Shown: positions 16,649 to 24,676 of the stretch, one piece after another | How positions within the stretch are numbered: the stretch's first letter is position 1 | Layout: the number at the start of each line of letters is the position of its first letter | From: Pseudomonadota bacterium | GTDB lineage: Bacteria; Myxococcota_A; UBA9042 | DNA length: 38,660 nt | Direction of reading: 5' to 3' | NCBI GenBank assembly: GCA_005792545.1 | Contig: SXRM01000400.1 | Location: forward strand, 1-38,660 | Notes under the pieces: generated by a model | The model's input: only the letters and a program-made list of their open reading frames with translations | What the model was told of the DNA's origin: nothing | The model's database searches: none | Position numbers and translations under genes: made by a program

Positions 16649-17658
16649 TGGCAAGGTCTGCTCATTGGGCCGCAGCCGCGCTGACCATGCTGTGCCTGGC
16701 GTGCTTGCCCGACCGCCTCGATACGCCAGCTTTGCAAGCCAAAGTTGAAGCGACGCAAGCGGTCCAGGTTGGATGCGGCAACGGCAAGCTGGAGGACAAG
16801 GAACAGTGCGACGACAAGGCCTCCGGGTTTTGCGGCGGCTGCGTCGGGTGCCAGCGCCGCCGGGCCTGGCACATTAAAGACGCCAACGGCCTGGCGGTCG
16901 TGCCCAACACGCAAGTCAAGAACATCGACAAGGTGCTGGGCGACAGCAAGAACGGGTTCTCCGTCGAGTTCTGGTTTCGTTCTGACAAACTGCCAGTCAA
17001 GACGGACAAGGCCCCTGCCGTTCATACCCTGGTGGCCATCGTTGTCATGGATTCGGCAGGCAAGTCGCCGGGGCTGACCATGAGCATTGCACGCGACGGC
17101 GACAAGAACGCGTGGTACCCGGTGTGCATTTACAACCTTCCCGGTCCGGCTACCTCGCAGACGGTCGCCGTTCAAGGCACTGATCCGATTGTGGCCGGCA
17201 GTTGGCATCACCTGCGCTGTGCGCTGAACGACAAGACCAGCAAGATCCAGATGCGGTTCGATGGCGGCAAGACGTTGGAGTCGCCCAATGCGCTGCTCAA
17301 GCTGGGCGCCAAGCCGTTCTTCGACCCGCAGACGCTGGGCATCATCGGCGCCGTACCCGTGCACAAGGATGATCTTGGCCAGATATTTACCGGGGCGATG
17401 GACGAACTGCGCGTGGTCACCGGGCCGCACGCCTATGATTTTGGACAGCTCAAGTACCGCTGGTCGGGCGACGAGCCCGGCACGCAAGCGCTGTACCACA
17501 TGGACATCGCACCAGGCGAACGGCTGCTGATGGACGCCGGCAGCAACGTGGTCCACGCGTTTTCCGCGGCAGTCCTCGAGTCGCAGGCGGACGATTGCTA
17601 CGGATTCTCAGCGGAACAGGCGCAGTGCAAAGCGACGGCGCCGTGGTGCGGGAAATAG
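16648..17658 (+). CDS. Lipoprotein with Cys-rich motif and LamG/concanavalin-like domain
   Basis: A 336-residue predicted lipoprotein. The ATG at 16648 shares its A with the preceding gene's TAA, so the two are translationally coupled. A GTG six nt upstream is an alternative. The signal peptide (AHWAAAALTMLCLAC) ends in a lipobox Cys. Residues about 40-72 are Cys-rich (GCGNGKLEDKEQCDD, then CGGCVGCQRRR), like the first half of a myxobacterial CGDG-type repeat. The rest has the hallmarks of a jelly-roll LamG_3-type domain: NGFSVEFWFRS, a GSWHHLRCALND turn near the middle, then TGAMDELRVVTG and, near the end, TQALYHMDIAPGE. Such domains usually bind carbohydrate or protein at the surface. It ends 9 nt from the convergent ybeY gene. 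Confidence 0.85.
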   Translation: MARSAHWAAAALTMLCLACLPDRLDTPALQAKVEATQAVQVGCGNGKLEDKEQCDDKASGFCGGCVGCQRRRAWHIKDANGLAVVPNTQVKNIDKVLGDSKNGFSVEFWFRSDKLPVKTDKAPAVHTLVAIVVMDSAGKSPGLTMSIARDGDKNAWYPVCIYNLPGPATSQTVAVQGTDPIVAGSWHHLRCALNDKTSKIQMRFDGGKTLESPNALLKLGAKPFFDPQTLGIIGAVPVHKDDLGQIFTGAMDELRVVTGPHAYDFGQLKYRWSGDEPGTQALYHMDIAPGERLLMDAGSNVVHAFSAAVLESQADDCYGFSAEQAQCKATAPWCGK

Positions 17659-17667
17659 CCTGGCGAA

Positions 17668-18162
17668 TCACAAGCCGTGATCTGAGCGATCCAGTTGATG
17701 CACCGGCGCCGCGGTGACAGTTGCGATAAGCTGCCGCTCTAAGGCTTCCATGCGGGCGGCGTCTGCGGCGCGGTGGTGGTCGTACCCGAGCAGGTGCAGC
17801 AGGCCGTGCGTGGCGAGAAACGCGACTTCGTGCCACAGGCCGTAGTCGGACAGCGCGAACTGTTTGCACATCGCCGCGGCCTGCCGCTCGGCGGCGTCCA
17901 GTGAAATCACCAGGTCACCCAGCAGGTCGACTGGTCCAGTGGGCGACTGTGCCTCGTCGAATGCGAAGCTGAGTACGTCCGTCGGGCCATCGACGCCACG
18001 CCATTGCAGGTTGAGCGTGTGGATCTCGCGATCCTGTACCAAGCTGACATCGACGACGCCACGCGGTCGTCCGAGCGCCTTGAGGTGGGCGCGAAGTAGC
18101 GTCGCCAGCGCCGTCTTGCTGACCCGCAGGTGCGGGTGCCGATTGTCGACTTGAACCGGCAT
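17668..18162 (-). CDS. ybeY: YbeY endoribonuclease / rRNA maturation factor
   Basis: A 164-residue zinc-dependent endoribonuclease that matures the 16S rRNA 3' end and takes part in ribosome quality control. The family signature HGLLHLLGYDHH is at residues 119-130, giving the three zinc-binding His at 119, 123 and 129. The conserved LGDLVIS (81-87) and TDVLSFAFDE (61-70) are also present. Length is normal for the family. The ATG at 18162 directly abuts the stop of the upstream pgpH-like gene with no gap, so it relies on translational coupling. The order phoH, pgpH, ybeY is a well-known bacterial cluster. Confidence 0.96.
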   Translation of the reverse strand: MPVQVDNRHPHLRVSKTALATLLRAHLKALGRPRGVVDVSLVQDREIHTLNLQWRGVDGPTDVLSFAFDEAQSPTGPVDLLGDLVISLDAAERQAAAMCKQFALSDYGLWHEVAFLATHGLLHLLGYDHHRAADAARMEALERQLIATVTAAPVHQLDRSDHGL

Positions 18163-20856
18163 CTAGTTTGGCAGGTCGCGGTCGTCGGACTTGACCGGCG
18201 GTTGGGCCGCCGCCGCCAGCTCCATGGCCTCAATGTGCTGGTTCTGGGCGGGGTCGTTGGATACGGTCGGACGGTTGCGGGTACCCACGCCACCGTCGGC
18301 AAGGTAGGCAACGCGCTTGAGTTCGTCGCGGTCGCGCTCCTTGTCGCCGGTGGTCACGGCCTCTTGACGGCCACTCGGCGCCACCGGCGGCGCATAAACA
18401 GGCCGCACATGGTGGATGCCGACCAGCGTGCGCGCGAATGCCGCCTCTGCCAGCGCAAGCTCGCGCAGCGTCAGGTCGCACTCTTCAAACTGGCCGTCTT
18501 CAAGCTTGCCGGCCACAATCTTCTTGACCAGCGCCGCGATGCGCATCGGGTTGGGCTCCGGCAGCGCTTTGGCTGCGGCCTCGACCGCATCGGCCAGCAT
18601 CAAGATCGCCGTCTCACGCCGCTGCGGCTTGGGCCCTGGGTAGCGGAAGTCGGCTTCGTTGACCTCTTCGCCGCTCGCCAATGCCTCGCGCTGCGCGCGG
18701 TGGTAGAAGTGGGCAATGAGGCTGGTGCCGTGGTGCTGCGGGACGAAGTCGATGATCTCATCGGGCAGTCGGTAGTCTTGCAGAATGCGAATACCGTCTT
18801 TGACATGGGCACGAATGATGAGCGCGGAAAGGTGCGGCTTGAGTTTGTCGTGCGGGTTCGCGCCGGCCTGGTTTTCGGCAAAGTAGCGCGGCGCTTTGGT
18901 TTTGCCCAAGTCGTGGTAGTACGCGCCGACGCGGGCCAGCAAGCCGTTGGCGCCAATCGCATCGCACGCGGACTGTGCGAGGTTGCCGACCATCACGCTG
19001 TGGGTGAACGTGCCCGGCGCCTCGGTGGCGAGCAGCCGCAGCGCGGGATGGTTCATCGACGCCAGTTCGACCAGCTTAATGTCAGTCAGGCGGTTGAAGA
19101 CGGACTCGAAGACGGGCGTCAGGGCGCTCAGAAGCAGGTAGCACAGCAGACCGCCGGCCACGCCCAGCCCGCTCAGCCACACCAGGCGTACATCGACCCA
19201 TTCGGCGCTCGGCTCGCCGGTCATCAGACCAAACGCCACCGCGGTCACGCCGCCAGCGGCGCTGGTGAACAGCGCGCCGACCACCAGATCCGAACGCTGG
19301 CGAAATTGCCGCGCCGCGTGCACGCCGGCCAGACCGACGACCATTGCGGCCAGCGAGGTTGCAGCAATCAATTCGCCCTCGCCCGCGCCCAACGGAGCGT
19401 TGTGGACCATCAACCCTGCCAGGGTCGCGCATAGCAGCGTAAACGGGGCAGCGGTCAGCGGTCGTACGAATAGTGAGGCCAGGGACGGTCCGAGCGCGTG
19501 CGGCAACACGGCCAACAACAGGCCGGCGCTCAACGTCTCGTGCAGTTCGGCCAGTGCTGGCGCCAGCGCGACGATGGCCCGCAAGACTGCCGCGTGAACA
19601 AGCAGGATCCCGACCAGCAGCGCGGCATCCCTGGGCCGATGGCGAAAGTGGTGCAGGTGCCGCCGCGCAAACGCCGCGAACAGGCAAAGCGCCAGCAACA
19701 GCACGACGCTAGTCGCCACGAACGACTGCACGTTGACGGTCGGCGCCCTGCCCTGCCACATCCGGGAAAATAGCCCGCGCAAGTCTGCGGTGACCGTCGC
19801 GCCGCGTCGAACGATGAGGTCACCCTTGGCGTAGCGGGTGGGACGAAACTTTTCGACCTTGGCGCGGGCAGCTTCTTCGGCAGCGCGGGTCGCAGCGGTA
19901 TCGCGTCCAAACGTTGGCTCGACCATGCTACGGGCGACCGACTTGAGCGCCGCTTGCAGCTCGGGATCAGCAAAACTGCCTGAGCCCTTTTGGCGGACGA
20001 ACTCACCGAGCACTTGATCGCTGCGACGTACGGCTTCGTCGACGCTGAGCACGTCGGGCGGGTTGCGACGGTCGTAGCGGCGTTGTGCGGCAGCATCCCA
20101 GGCTCCGCGCCCCAGGTCGTCGTCGAAGCGGTCGGGGTCGCGCACGATGCGCGCCGAAAGCACGACCTGGGCGACGTCGGCCAGCAGCAGCTCCAGCTCT
20201 TCGGCAAAACCAGCTTTGATGAGGGCGGCGAAGGCGTCAGGGCCGAATTCGCCGCGGCGGACCGCGACCAGTGTCACGAACTCCGGGCGCAGCCGCGCCA
20301 TCTCGTCGTCGAGCGTGCGCTCTAGCTGCTGCAGCGCCAGCTGGTTGGCGGTCGGCGCGGGATGCACCTCGTCCGTCTTAGGGCGGGCGGCGCCATGACG
20401 CTCTGTTGGCGGAGGCGTGGCTGGAGGCGGCTGCGCGGCAGCCGTGGTGATGGCCGCCGTCAGGCGATCGCGATCGGCAATGTAGAGGCGGTAGCGAGGC
20501 CGCACCAGCCGAAAGGCGTCGTGCAGGGCGGCAATGCGGTTCTTGACCAAGGTGGCGTCAAAACCGTAGTGGACGGGCACTGCTGCCACCGCGGCGTCGA
20601 CGCGCGCCTGGTAGTCCGGCACTGGCTGGTTCTCTTCGTAGTCAAACGGCGCGCGCAAGTCGTGCCGTGCAGGGCCCGCAGGCGGCACTTCGCTGCCGGA
20701 CCGCGATGGCCCGACCAGGACCAACAGCACTACCCAGCCAAATGCAGCGAGGCTGCCGTAGCGCAGTTGCCGGCGCAGGTGCGCACGCCGTTCCTGGCGC
20801 TGCCGCTCGTCGCCGGGCAGACCTTGTGGGCCAGGTCCGTTGCGCTTGCCAGGCAT
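18163..20856 (-). CDS. 7TM-HD family phosphodiesterase (PgpH-like, probable c-di-AMP hydrolase)
   Basis: An 897-residue inner-membrane protein of the 7TMR-HD family; Listeria PgpH, the best-studied member, cleaves cyclic di-AMP. After one N-terminal membrane segment (YGSLAAFGWVVLLVLV) comes a large extracytoplasmic region (about 50-360), then a multi-pass block (about 370-580) and a cytoplasmic HD domain. The metal-binding residues are visible: FTHSVMVGN (His near 617), YYHDLGK (His-Asp near 649-650), and downstream HHGTSLIAHFYH. Typical Firmicutes members are about 700-720 residues; the extra length is mainly in the extracytoplasmic part and a C-terminal tail after about 820. The ATG shares one base with the phoH stop (TGATG). 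The substrate here is inferred from family, and I see no diadenylate cyclase in the window. Confidence 0.92.
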   Translation of the reverse strand: MPGKRNGPGPQGLPGDERQRQERRAHLRRQLRYGSLAAFGWVVLLVLVGPSRSGSEVPPAGPARHDLRAPFDYEENQPVPDYQARVDAAVAAVPVHYGFDATLVKNRIAALHDAFRLVRPRYRLYIADRDRLTAAITTAAAQPPPATPPPTERHGAARPKTDEVHPAPTANQLALQQLERTLDDEMARLRPEFVTLVAVRRGEFGPDAFAALIKAGFAEELELLLADVAQVVLSARIVRDPDRFDDDLGRGAWDAAAQRRYDRRNPPDVLSVDEAVRRSDQVLGEFVRQKGSGSFADPELQAALKSVARSMVEPTFGRDTAATRAAEEAARAKVEKFRPTRYAKGDLIVRRGATVTADLRGLFSRMWQGRAPTVNVQSFVATSVVLLLALCLFAAFARRHLHHFRHRPRDAALLVGILLVHAAVLRAIVALAPALAELHETLSAGLLLAVLPHALGPSLASLFVRPLTAAPFTLLCATLAGLMVHNAPLGAGEGELIAATSLAAMVVGLAGVHAARQFRQRSDLVVGALFTSAAGGVTAVAFGLMTGEPSAEWVDVRLVWLSGLGVAGGLLCYLLLSALTPVFESVFNRLTDIKLVELASMNHPALRLLATEAPGTFTHSVMVGNLAQSACDAIGANGLLARVGAYYHDLGKTKAPRYFAENQAGANPHDKLKPHLSALIIRAHVKDGIRILQDYRLPDEIIDFVPQHHGTSLIAHFYHRAQREALASGEEVNEADFRYPGPKPQRRETAILMLADAVEAAAKALPEPNPMRIAALVKKIVAGKLEDGQFEECDLTLRELALAEAAFARTLVGIHHVRPVYAPPVAPSGRQEAVTTGDKERDRDELKRVAYLADGGVGTRNRPTVSNDPAQNQHIEAMELAAAAQPPVKSDDRDLPN

Positions 20857-21842
20857 CAGCCGTTCGCTCCCGCGCCGCCGCGTGACCAGGCTTGAGCGAT
20901 GGCGCCGACGAGCCGGTGCCGCACCACGTCTTGCGGGCCAAAGCGGACGATCGCGATGCCCTCGATGCCGTCGAGCACGCGCAAGGCGTGGTCCAAGCCA
21001 TGCGGCTGGCCGCGCTTGAGGTCGCTCTGCTCCGGGTCGCCGGTGATGACCATGCGGCTGTGTTCGCCCAGGCGCGTCAACACCATCAGCAACTGCTCAG
21101 TGGTGCAGTTCTGCGCCTCGTCCAGGATCACGAACGCATTGTCCAGGGTTCGACCGCGCATGAAGGCAAGCGGCGCGGCTTCAACCTGGCCGCGCTCGAT
21201 CATGCGCTCGACCTTGTCGGCGTCGATCATCTGGTCCATCGCGTCGTGCAACGGCCGCAAGTACGGGCTGACTTTTTCGCGCAGGTCGCCGGGCAAGAAC
21301 CCCAGCTGCTCGCCGGCTTCGACAGCCGGTCGCGTCAAAATGATGCGTTTGACTTCGCGCCGTTGCAAAGCGCCAAGCGCGCACGCGACCGCGAGGTGGG
21401 TCTTGCCGGTACCGGCGGGGCCCACACCAAATGTCAGGTCATGATCCGCGATGGCTTGCAGGTACACCTGCTGACCAGCCGTGCGCGCACTGATGTGGCG
21501 CACGCCGTCGATCCACGGCGCCGGCTCGTTGCTTGCAAGTGCGCGCCCCGCGCTGCGCTGCACCGGTTCGGGGGCTGCGTTGCGCGTGCGCCCGCGCAAG
21601 TCGACGACAGCGGACACTTCGCGATGCACCATGGCTTCGTTCACGTCCTGACCCGTCTTGGCGCGGGCAAAGAGGGCCGATACGACGTTGGCGGCGACGT
21701 GGACCTGACCCGGCTTGCCGTGCAGGTGCAAGTGGCGACCGCGCGCCAGCACCTGAATCCCCAAGCGGTTTTCTAGCGCCCGCAGGTTGCCGTCGGCTTC
21801 ACCGCACAGCGCACGCAGGCCCTCGACGTCGTCGAGTTCCAT
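20856..21842 (-). CDS. PhoH-family ATPase (YbeZ type)
   Basis: A 328-residue cytoplasmic protein with the PhoH nucleotide-binding domain. The Walker A motif GPAGTGKTHL is at 141-150 and the Walker B AFVILDEAQNCT at about 236-247; LTRPAVEAGEQLGFLPGDL and a final MVITGDPEQSDL motif are typical of YbeZ. The N-terminal region (about 1-80) is KH-like and fits RNA binding. YbeZ proteins work with YbeY in rRNA processing, matching the cluster with ybeY. The ATG at 21842 begins the conserved part; the frame is open to 22292, but the upstream stretch looks like non-coding sequence. There is no good ribosome-binding site, so a GTG about 30 codons upstream cannot be excluded. Confidence 0.93.
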   Translation of the reverse strand: MELDDVEGLRALCGEADGNLRALENRLGIQVLARGRHLHLHGKPGQVHVAANVVSALFARAKTGQDVNEAMVHREVSAVVDLRGRTRNAAPEPVQRSAGRALASNEPAPWIDGVRHISARTAGQQVYLQAIADHDLTFGVGPAGTGKTHLAVACALGALQRREVKRIILTRPAVEAGEQLGFLPGDLREKVSPYLRPLHDAMDQMIDADKVERMIERGQVEAAPLAFMRGRTLDNAFVILDEAQNCTTEQLLMVLTRLGEHSRMVITGDPEQSDLKRGQPHGLDHALRVLDGIEGIAIVRFGPQDVVRHRLVGAIAQAWSRGGAGANG

Positions 21843-22179
21843 GCTTACGCGGCGGTCTTCGGCGGTTGCGCGCGTAGCGTCGGCAGTGACGGCGGTCGTT
21901 CTGGTGCTCAAGGTAGTCGGCGTGCGCACAGAGTCGGGCACGGTCGGGCTGGGGCGTCGCCGGTTCGCTGGGGGCCGGCGTCCGGGCGGCGCCAGGGCGC
22001 AAAATAACGGAAGTCTGCCCAGTTTTCTACGGCCGAGCGCGGTTTCGATCCAAACCCGGCCCGGTGTGGGGCACCGACGCCCAGGCAGCCGCAGCAGCGG
22101 CTGGCAAGGTCTGGCCGCTAGCGTTTGCTTCGCACCTCCACGGCGGCAAGTACCAAGCCTCGGCGCGCTCGCAGTGGCA
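21843..22179. other. 337-nt gap between ruvB and phoH; holds a candidate phoH-pgpH-ybeY promoter
   Basis: No credible gene. The phoH frame stays open through it, but the translation is Arg/Pro/Cys-rich and unlike the family. On the minus strand TATTTT (22006-22001) is followed at once by GCGCCC and could be a -10 element; the corresponding -35 is weak. It would give a leader of about 150 nt. No hairpin followed by a T-run was seen behind ruvB. Confidence 0.4.
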
Positions 22180-23226
22180 CTACAAAAGCCGACCCTGCAG
22201 GTCCTCGCCGGGCAGGCGCTCGGGCACTGGTAGGCCCAGGTGCGCCCACGCCTTGGCCTGTGCGACGCGACCGCGCGGCGTGCGCGCCACATAGCCCTGC
22301 TGCAACAGGTACGGCTCGGTCACGTCTTCCAGCGTGTCGCGCGCCTCGCTCAGCGCCGCGGCGATGGCCTCGATGCCGACCGGGCCGCCGCCAAACTGCT
22401 GAATCAGCCGCCCAAGATACGCGCGGTCCATGGGATCCAGACCGGCTGCGTCCACCTCCAGCTCGCCCAGCGTGTGGGCCGCGATTGCGGCTGTAATCGT
22501 GGTGTGGCCTTGCACCGAAGCGAAGTCGCGGACACTTTTTAGCAGGCGGTTGGCAATTCTGGGCGTGCCACGGGCACGGCGGGCGATCTCCAAGGCGGCA
22601 TCGGCGACGATCGGCGCTTGCAAGCGCTCTGCGGACCGGGTCACCACCACCGCCAGCTCCTCGGGTGTGTAGAATTGCAGACGCGCTACGTAGCCGAAGC
22701 GGTCGCGGAGCGGTCCAGTCATCAAGCCGGTGCGGGTCGTCGCCCCAAGCAACGTGAACCGGGGCAGCTGCAGCGGGATCGTCCGGGCATGAGGCCCGTC
22801 ACCGATGACGATGTCAAAGCGAAAGTCCTCCATCGCGGGGTAGAGGTTTTCCTCGACGACTGGGGTCAGCCGGTGGATCTCGTCGATGAACAGGATGTCG
22901 CCTTCTTGCAGCCCGGTCAGGATGCCGGCGAGGTCGCCTTTGCGCTCGATGGCCGGCCCGCTTGAGACCACCAGGTTGCCGCCCATGGCGCTGGCAATCA
23001 GGTTGGCCAGCGTGGTCTTGCCCAAGCCGGGTGGACCGCAGAACAGCATGTGATCGAGCGGTTCGTTGCGTTGGCGCGCCGCGGCGATGAAGACCTGCAG
23101 GTTCTTGACCACCGCAGTCTGGCCGACGTAGTGGGCGAAGGACTTCGGCCGCAGCGCCCGATCGGTCGTCGGCTCGGCGGGCCGCGGGCTCAGCGGGTCA
23201 TCGGCAGTGCGTTGGGCAGTGGCCAT
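22180..23226 (-). CDS. ruvB: Holliday junction branch migration helicase RuvB
   Basis: A 348-residue AAA+ motor that, as a hexamer loaded by RuvA, drives Holliday-junction branch migration in recombination and repair. The Walker A motif [11 protein letters not shown] is at 64-74, Walker [12 protein letters not shown] at 110-120, followed by [17 protein letters not shown] (sensor region and arginine finger) and the C-terminal winged helix ending in [19 protein letters not shown]. Length and order match the family. The ATG at 23226 has AGGA about 10 nt upstream. It is last in the ruvC-ruvA-ruvB set, separated from ruvA by 149 nt that carries a strong palindrome. The last residues ([11 protein letters not shown]) are a short non-conserved tail. 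Confidence 0.97.
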   Translation of the reverse strand: MATAQRTADDPLSPRPAEPTTDRALRPKSFAHYVGQTAVVKNLQVFIAAARQRNEPLDHMLFCGPPGLGKTTLANLIASAMGGNLVVSSGPAIERKGDLAGILTGLQEGDILFIDEIHRLTPVVEENLYPAMEDFRFDIVIGDGPHARTIPLQLPRFTLLGATTRTGLMTGPLRDRFGYVARLQFYTPEELAVVVTRSAERLQAPIVADAALEIARRARGTPRIANRLLKSVRDFASVQGHTTITAAIAAHTLGELEVDAAGLDPMDRAYLGRLIQQFGGGPVGIEAIAAALSEARDTLEDVTEPYLLQQGYVARTPRGRVAQAKAWAHLGLPVPERLPGEDLQGRLL

Positions 23227-23337
23227 GGCGGGCGATTCCTAAGATTTGTCCGAAAACGACACGATCGCTTTGCATACTTGTGGACCGGCGAGTCGGCTTG
23301 CAAAGACGCGAGCTTGCGACCCACCCGGCTAGCAAAC

Positions 23338-23375
23338 GGAACCAGTCCCAGAATGACCTACTCTGGGACAGTTCC
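23338..23375. repeat. Palindromic REP-like element between ruvA and ruvB
   Basis: GTCCCAGA (23345-23352) and TCTGGGAC (23362-23369) form a perfect 8-bp inverted repeat around a 9-nt loop. Outer arms GGAAC (23338-23342) and GTTCC (23371-23375) add five pairs after a small internal bulge. On the minus strand it begins right after the ruvA stop. The GGGAC...GTCCC core resembles REP-type palindromes associated with REP-associated tyrosine transposases, but only one copy is in the window and no T-run follows, so it is not a canonical terminator. Confidence 0.6.
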
Positions 23376-23978
23376 CTACGTCGGCCGGCGCAGCGACGCC
23401 AGGGCCGCCCGCAGCGCCTCGTCCAGGCTGGCCTGGGGCTGCGTGGAGGCGGTGACCTGCGCAACGGCTCCAGCGGTCTGGGGCTTGTAGCCCAGGTTGA
23501 TCAATGCGGATTCGAGATCAGCACCTAGGCCGGCTGGCGCCAGACCAACTGCGGCCGGGCGCGCCACGGCGCCGGCGATGGGCGGCAAGCGGTCGCGCAG
23601 CTTGACTACGATGGTCTCGGCGGTCTTCTTGCCGATGCCCTTGGCTTTGCAAAGGGTCTGGGCCTGCCCGGCTGCAATCGCCGCAGCGAGCTTAGGTGGC
23701 TCCATTGCACCCAGCAACGCCAGGGCTGCCTTGGGGCCGACGCCCGGCACCGACAGCAGGCAGCGGAACAAGTCGCGGGCGCCGGTGGTGCCAAAGCCGT
23801 AGAGCGCGATGGCGTCTTCGCGCACCTCGGTGTGAACCAGCAGTTCGACGTCGCCGCCCACGTTGTGCGCCAACCGATCCGGTTCCGCGACGGCCACGAG
23901 GTAGCCCACGCCGCGCACGTCGACCACCAAGGCGTCGCCGTCAATGGCCTGGCAGATGCCGCGCAGATAGGCGATCAC
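23376..23978 (-). CDS. ruvA: Holliday junction DNA-binding protein RuvA
   Basis: A 200-residue DNA-binding subunit that holds the four-way junction as a tetramer and recruits RuvB. The N-terminal OB-fold begins IAYLRGICQ and includes VDVRGVGYLV. Two helix-hairpin-helix motifs follow (LLSVPGVGPKAALALLG and CKAKGIGKKTAETIVVKLRD, about residues 72-127). The flexible C-terminal domain that contacts RuvB includes LINLGYKPQTAGAVAQ. The GTG start at 23978 overlaps the ruvC stop by four bases (GTGA), so translation is coupled. Length is as usual for the family. Confidence 0.97.
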   Translation of the reverse strand: MIAYLRGICQAIDGDALVVDVRGVGYLVAVAEPDRLAHNVGGDVELLVHTEVREDAIALYGFGTTGARDLFRCLLSVPGVGPKAALALLGAMEPPKLAAAIAAGQAQTLCKAKGIGKKTAETIVVKLRDRLPPIAGAVARPAAVGLAPAGLGADLESALINLGYKPQTAGAVAQVTASTQPQASLDEALRAALASLRRPT

Positions 23979-24598
23979 CGGGCGCTCCGGCCGGAGCGGG
24001 CCCGAGCGACTGCAGCCAGATAGGCGGCGCGGGCTGCGGTGGGTGGGGGCGCTGAGGCAGCCAAGGCAGACAGACTGCGGGCGGACGGCGTCGTCAGTGC
24101 GGCAAATGCCTGTTGCCGCAGGTGCGTGACGGCGATGGCTAGCGCGTCGGCTTCGTCTTCGGCCGGCAAGCTGTCCAGTCCCAGGGTGGCGGCGATCATG
24201 TGGCGCATCTGGTGCTTGTCAGCGCGCCCCGACCCAGCAATGGCGCGTTTGACCGTCGCCGGCGCGTACTCGAACACGGGCAAACCACGGGCTGCTGCCA
24301 CGGCGATCGGCAGACCGCGGGCCTGTCCCAGCACCAGTGCTGTGCGGGCATTGTCGTGCACGAATGCGCTCTCGATGGCCAACGCGCTGACGGCCTGTTC
24401 GGCGAGCAACGACTGAATTTTCAGCAGGATCTCGCCAAGCCGCGCGGGCAGATCGCCATACATGCGCACCACGCCGCCGTCGACACGCTCAGTGACCTGG
24501 CCGCGCTGCCGCACCACAGCCCAGCCGAACTTGCGACTGCCCGGATCGACGCCGAGCACGGATGTTTCTAAGGGCACTAGATTCAAGGTGATAAGCAC
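23975..24598 (-). CDS. ruvC: Crossover junction endodeoxyribonuclease RuvC
   Basis: The resolvase that nicks Holliday junctions symmetrically as a dimer. The four catalytic acidic residues are visible in this numbering: Asp18 (VLGVDPGS), Glu76 (ALAIESAFV), Asp148 and Asp151 (AEDEADALAIA). From the GTG at 24598 it has 207 residues. The conserved part begins at VLGVDPG, so an internal GTG (24577 or 24559) is a possible start. The tail after about 165 is a low-complexity Ala/Ser/Arg extension (SALAASAPPPTAARAAYLAA) absent from E. coli RuvC. First gene of ruvC-ruvA-ruvB; the neighbour on the other side is divergent. Confidence 0.95.
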   Translation of the reverse strand: MLITLNLVPLETSVLGVDPGSRKFGWAVVRQRGQVTERVDGGVVRMYGDLPARLGEILLKIQSLLAEQAVSALAIESAFVHDNARTALVLGQARGLPIAVAAARGLPVFEYAPATVKRAIAGSGRADKHQMRHMIAATLGLDSLPAEDEADALAIAVTHLRQQAFAALTTPSARSLSALAASAPPPTAARAAYLAAVARARSGRSAR

Positions 24599-24625
24599 AT
24601 ACGCCCGCCGCGGCGAGTGGGTGCC

Positions 24626-24654
24626 AGCCTAGCCCGATTTGGCAGGCGTGGCCA
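24626..24654 (-). promoter_or_regulatory. Candidate promoter for ruvCAB
   Basis: On the minus strand TGGCCA (24654-24649) and TAGGCT (24631-24626) are 17 nt apart, placing the start near 24619 and leaving a leader of about 20 nt before the GTG at 24598. No LexA-type box was recognised. Weak to moderate consensus match. Confidence 0.35.
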
Positions 24655-24668
24655 GCCTGCGCTACAAG
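24639..24668 (+). promoter_or_regulatory. Candidate promoter for the cyclophilin-like gene, overlapping a hairpin
   Basis: TTGGCA (24639-24644) and TACAAG (24663-24668) are 18 nt apart and the -10 is only 8 nt before the ATG at 24677, which would make the mRNA leaderless or nearly so. The interval also holds a perfect inverted repeat, GCAGGC (24642-24647) and GCCTGC (24655-24660), with a 7-nt loop. Alternatively AAGG at 24666-24669 is a ribosome-binding site and transcription starts further upstream. Confidence 0.3.
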
Positions 24669-24676
24669 GTCGCCCG

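Noticed and set aside
18130-19434. 434-residue plus-strand frame opposite the PgpH-like gene
   Set aside because: The minus strand encodes a full 7TM-HD protein with intact metal-binding residues; this is its shadow.
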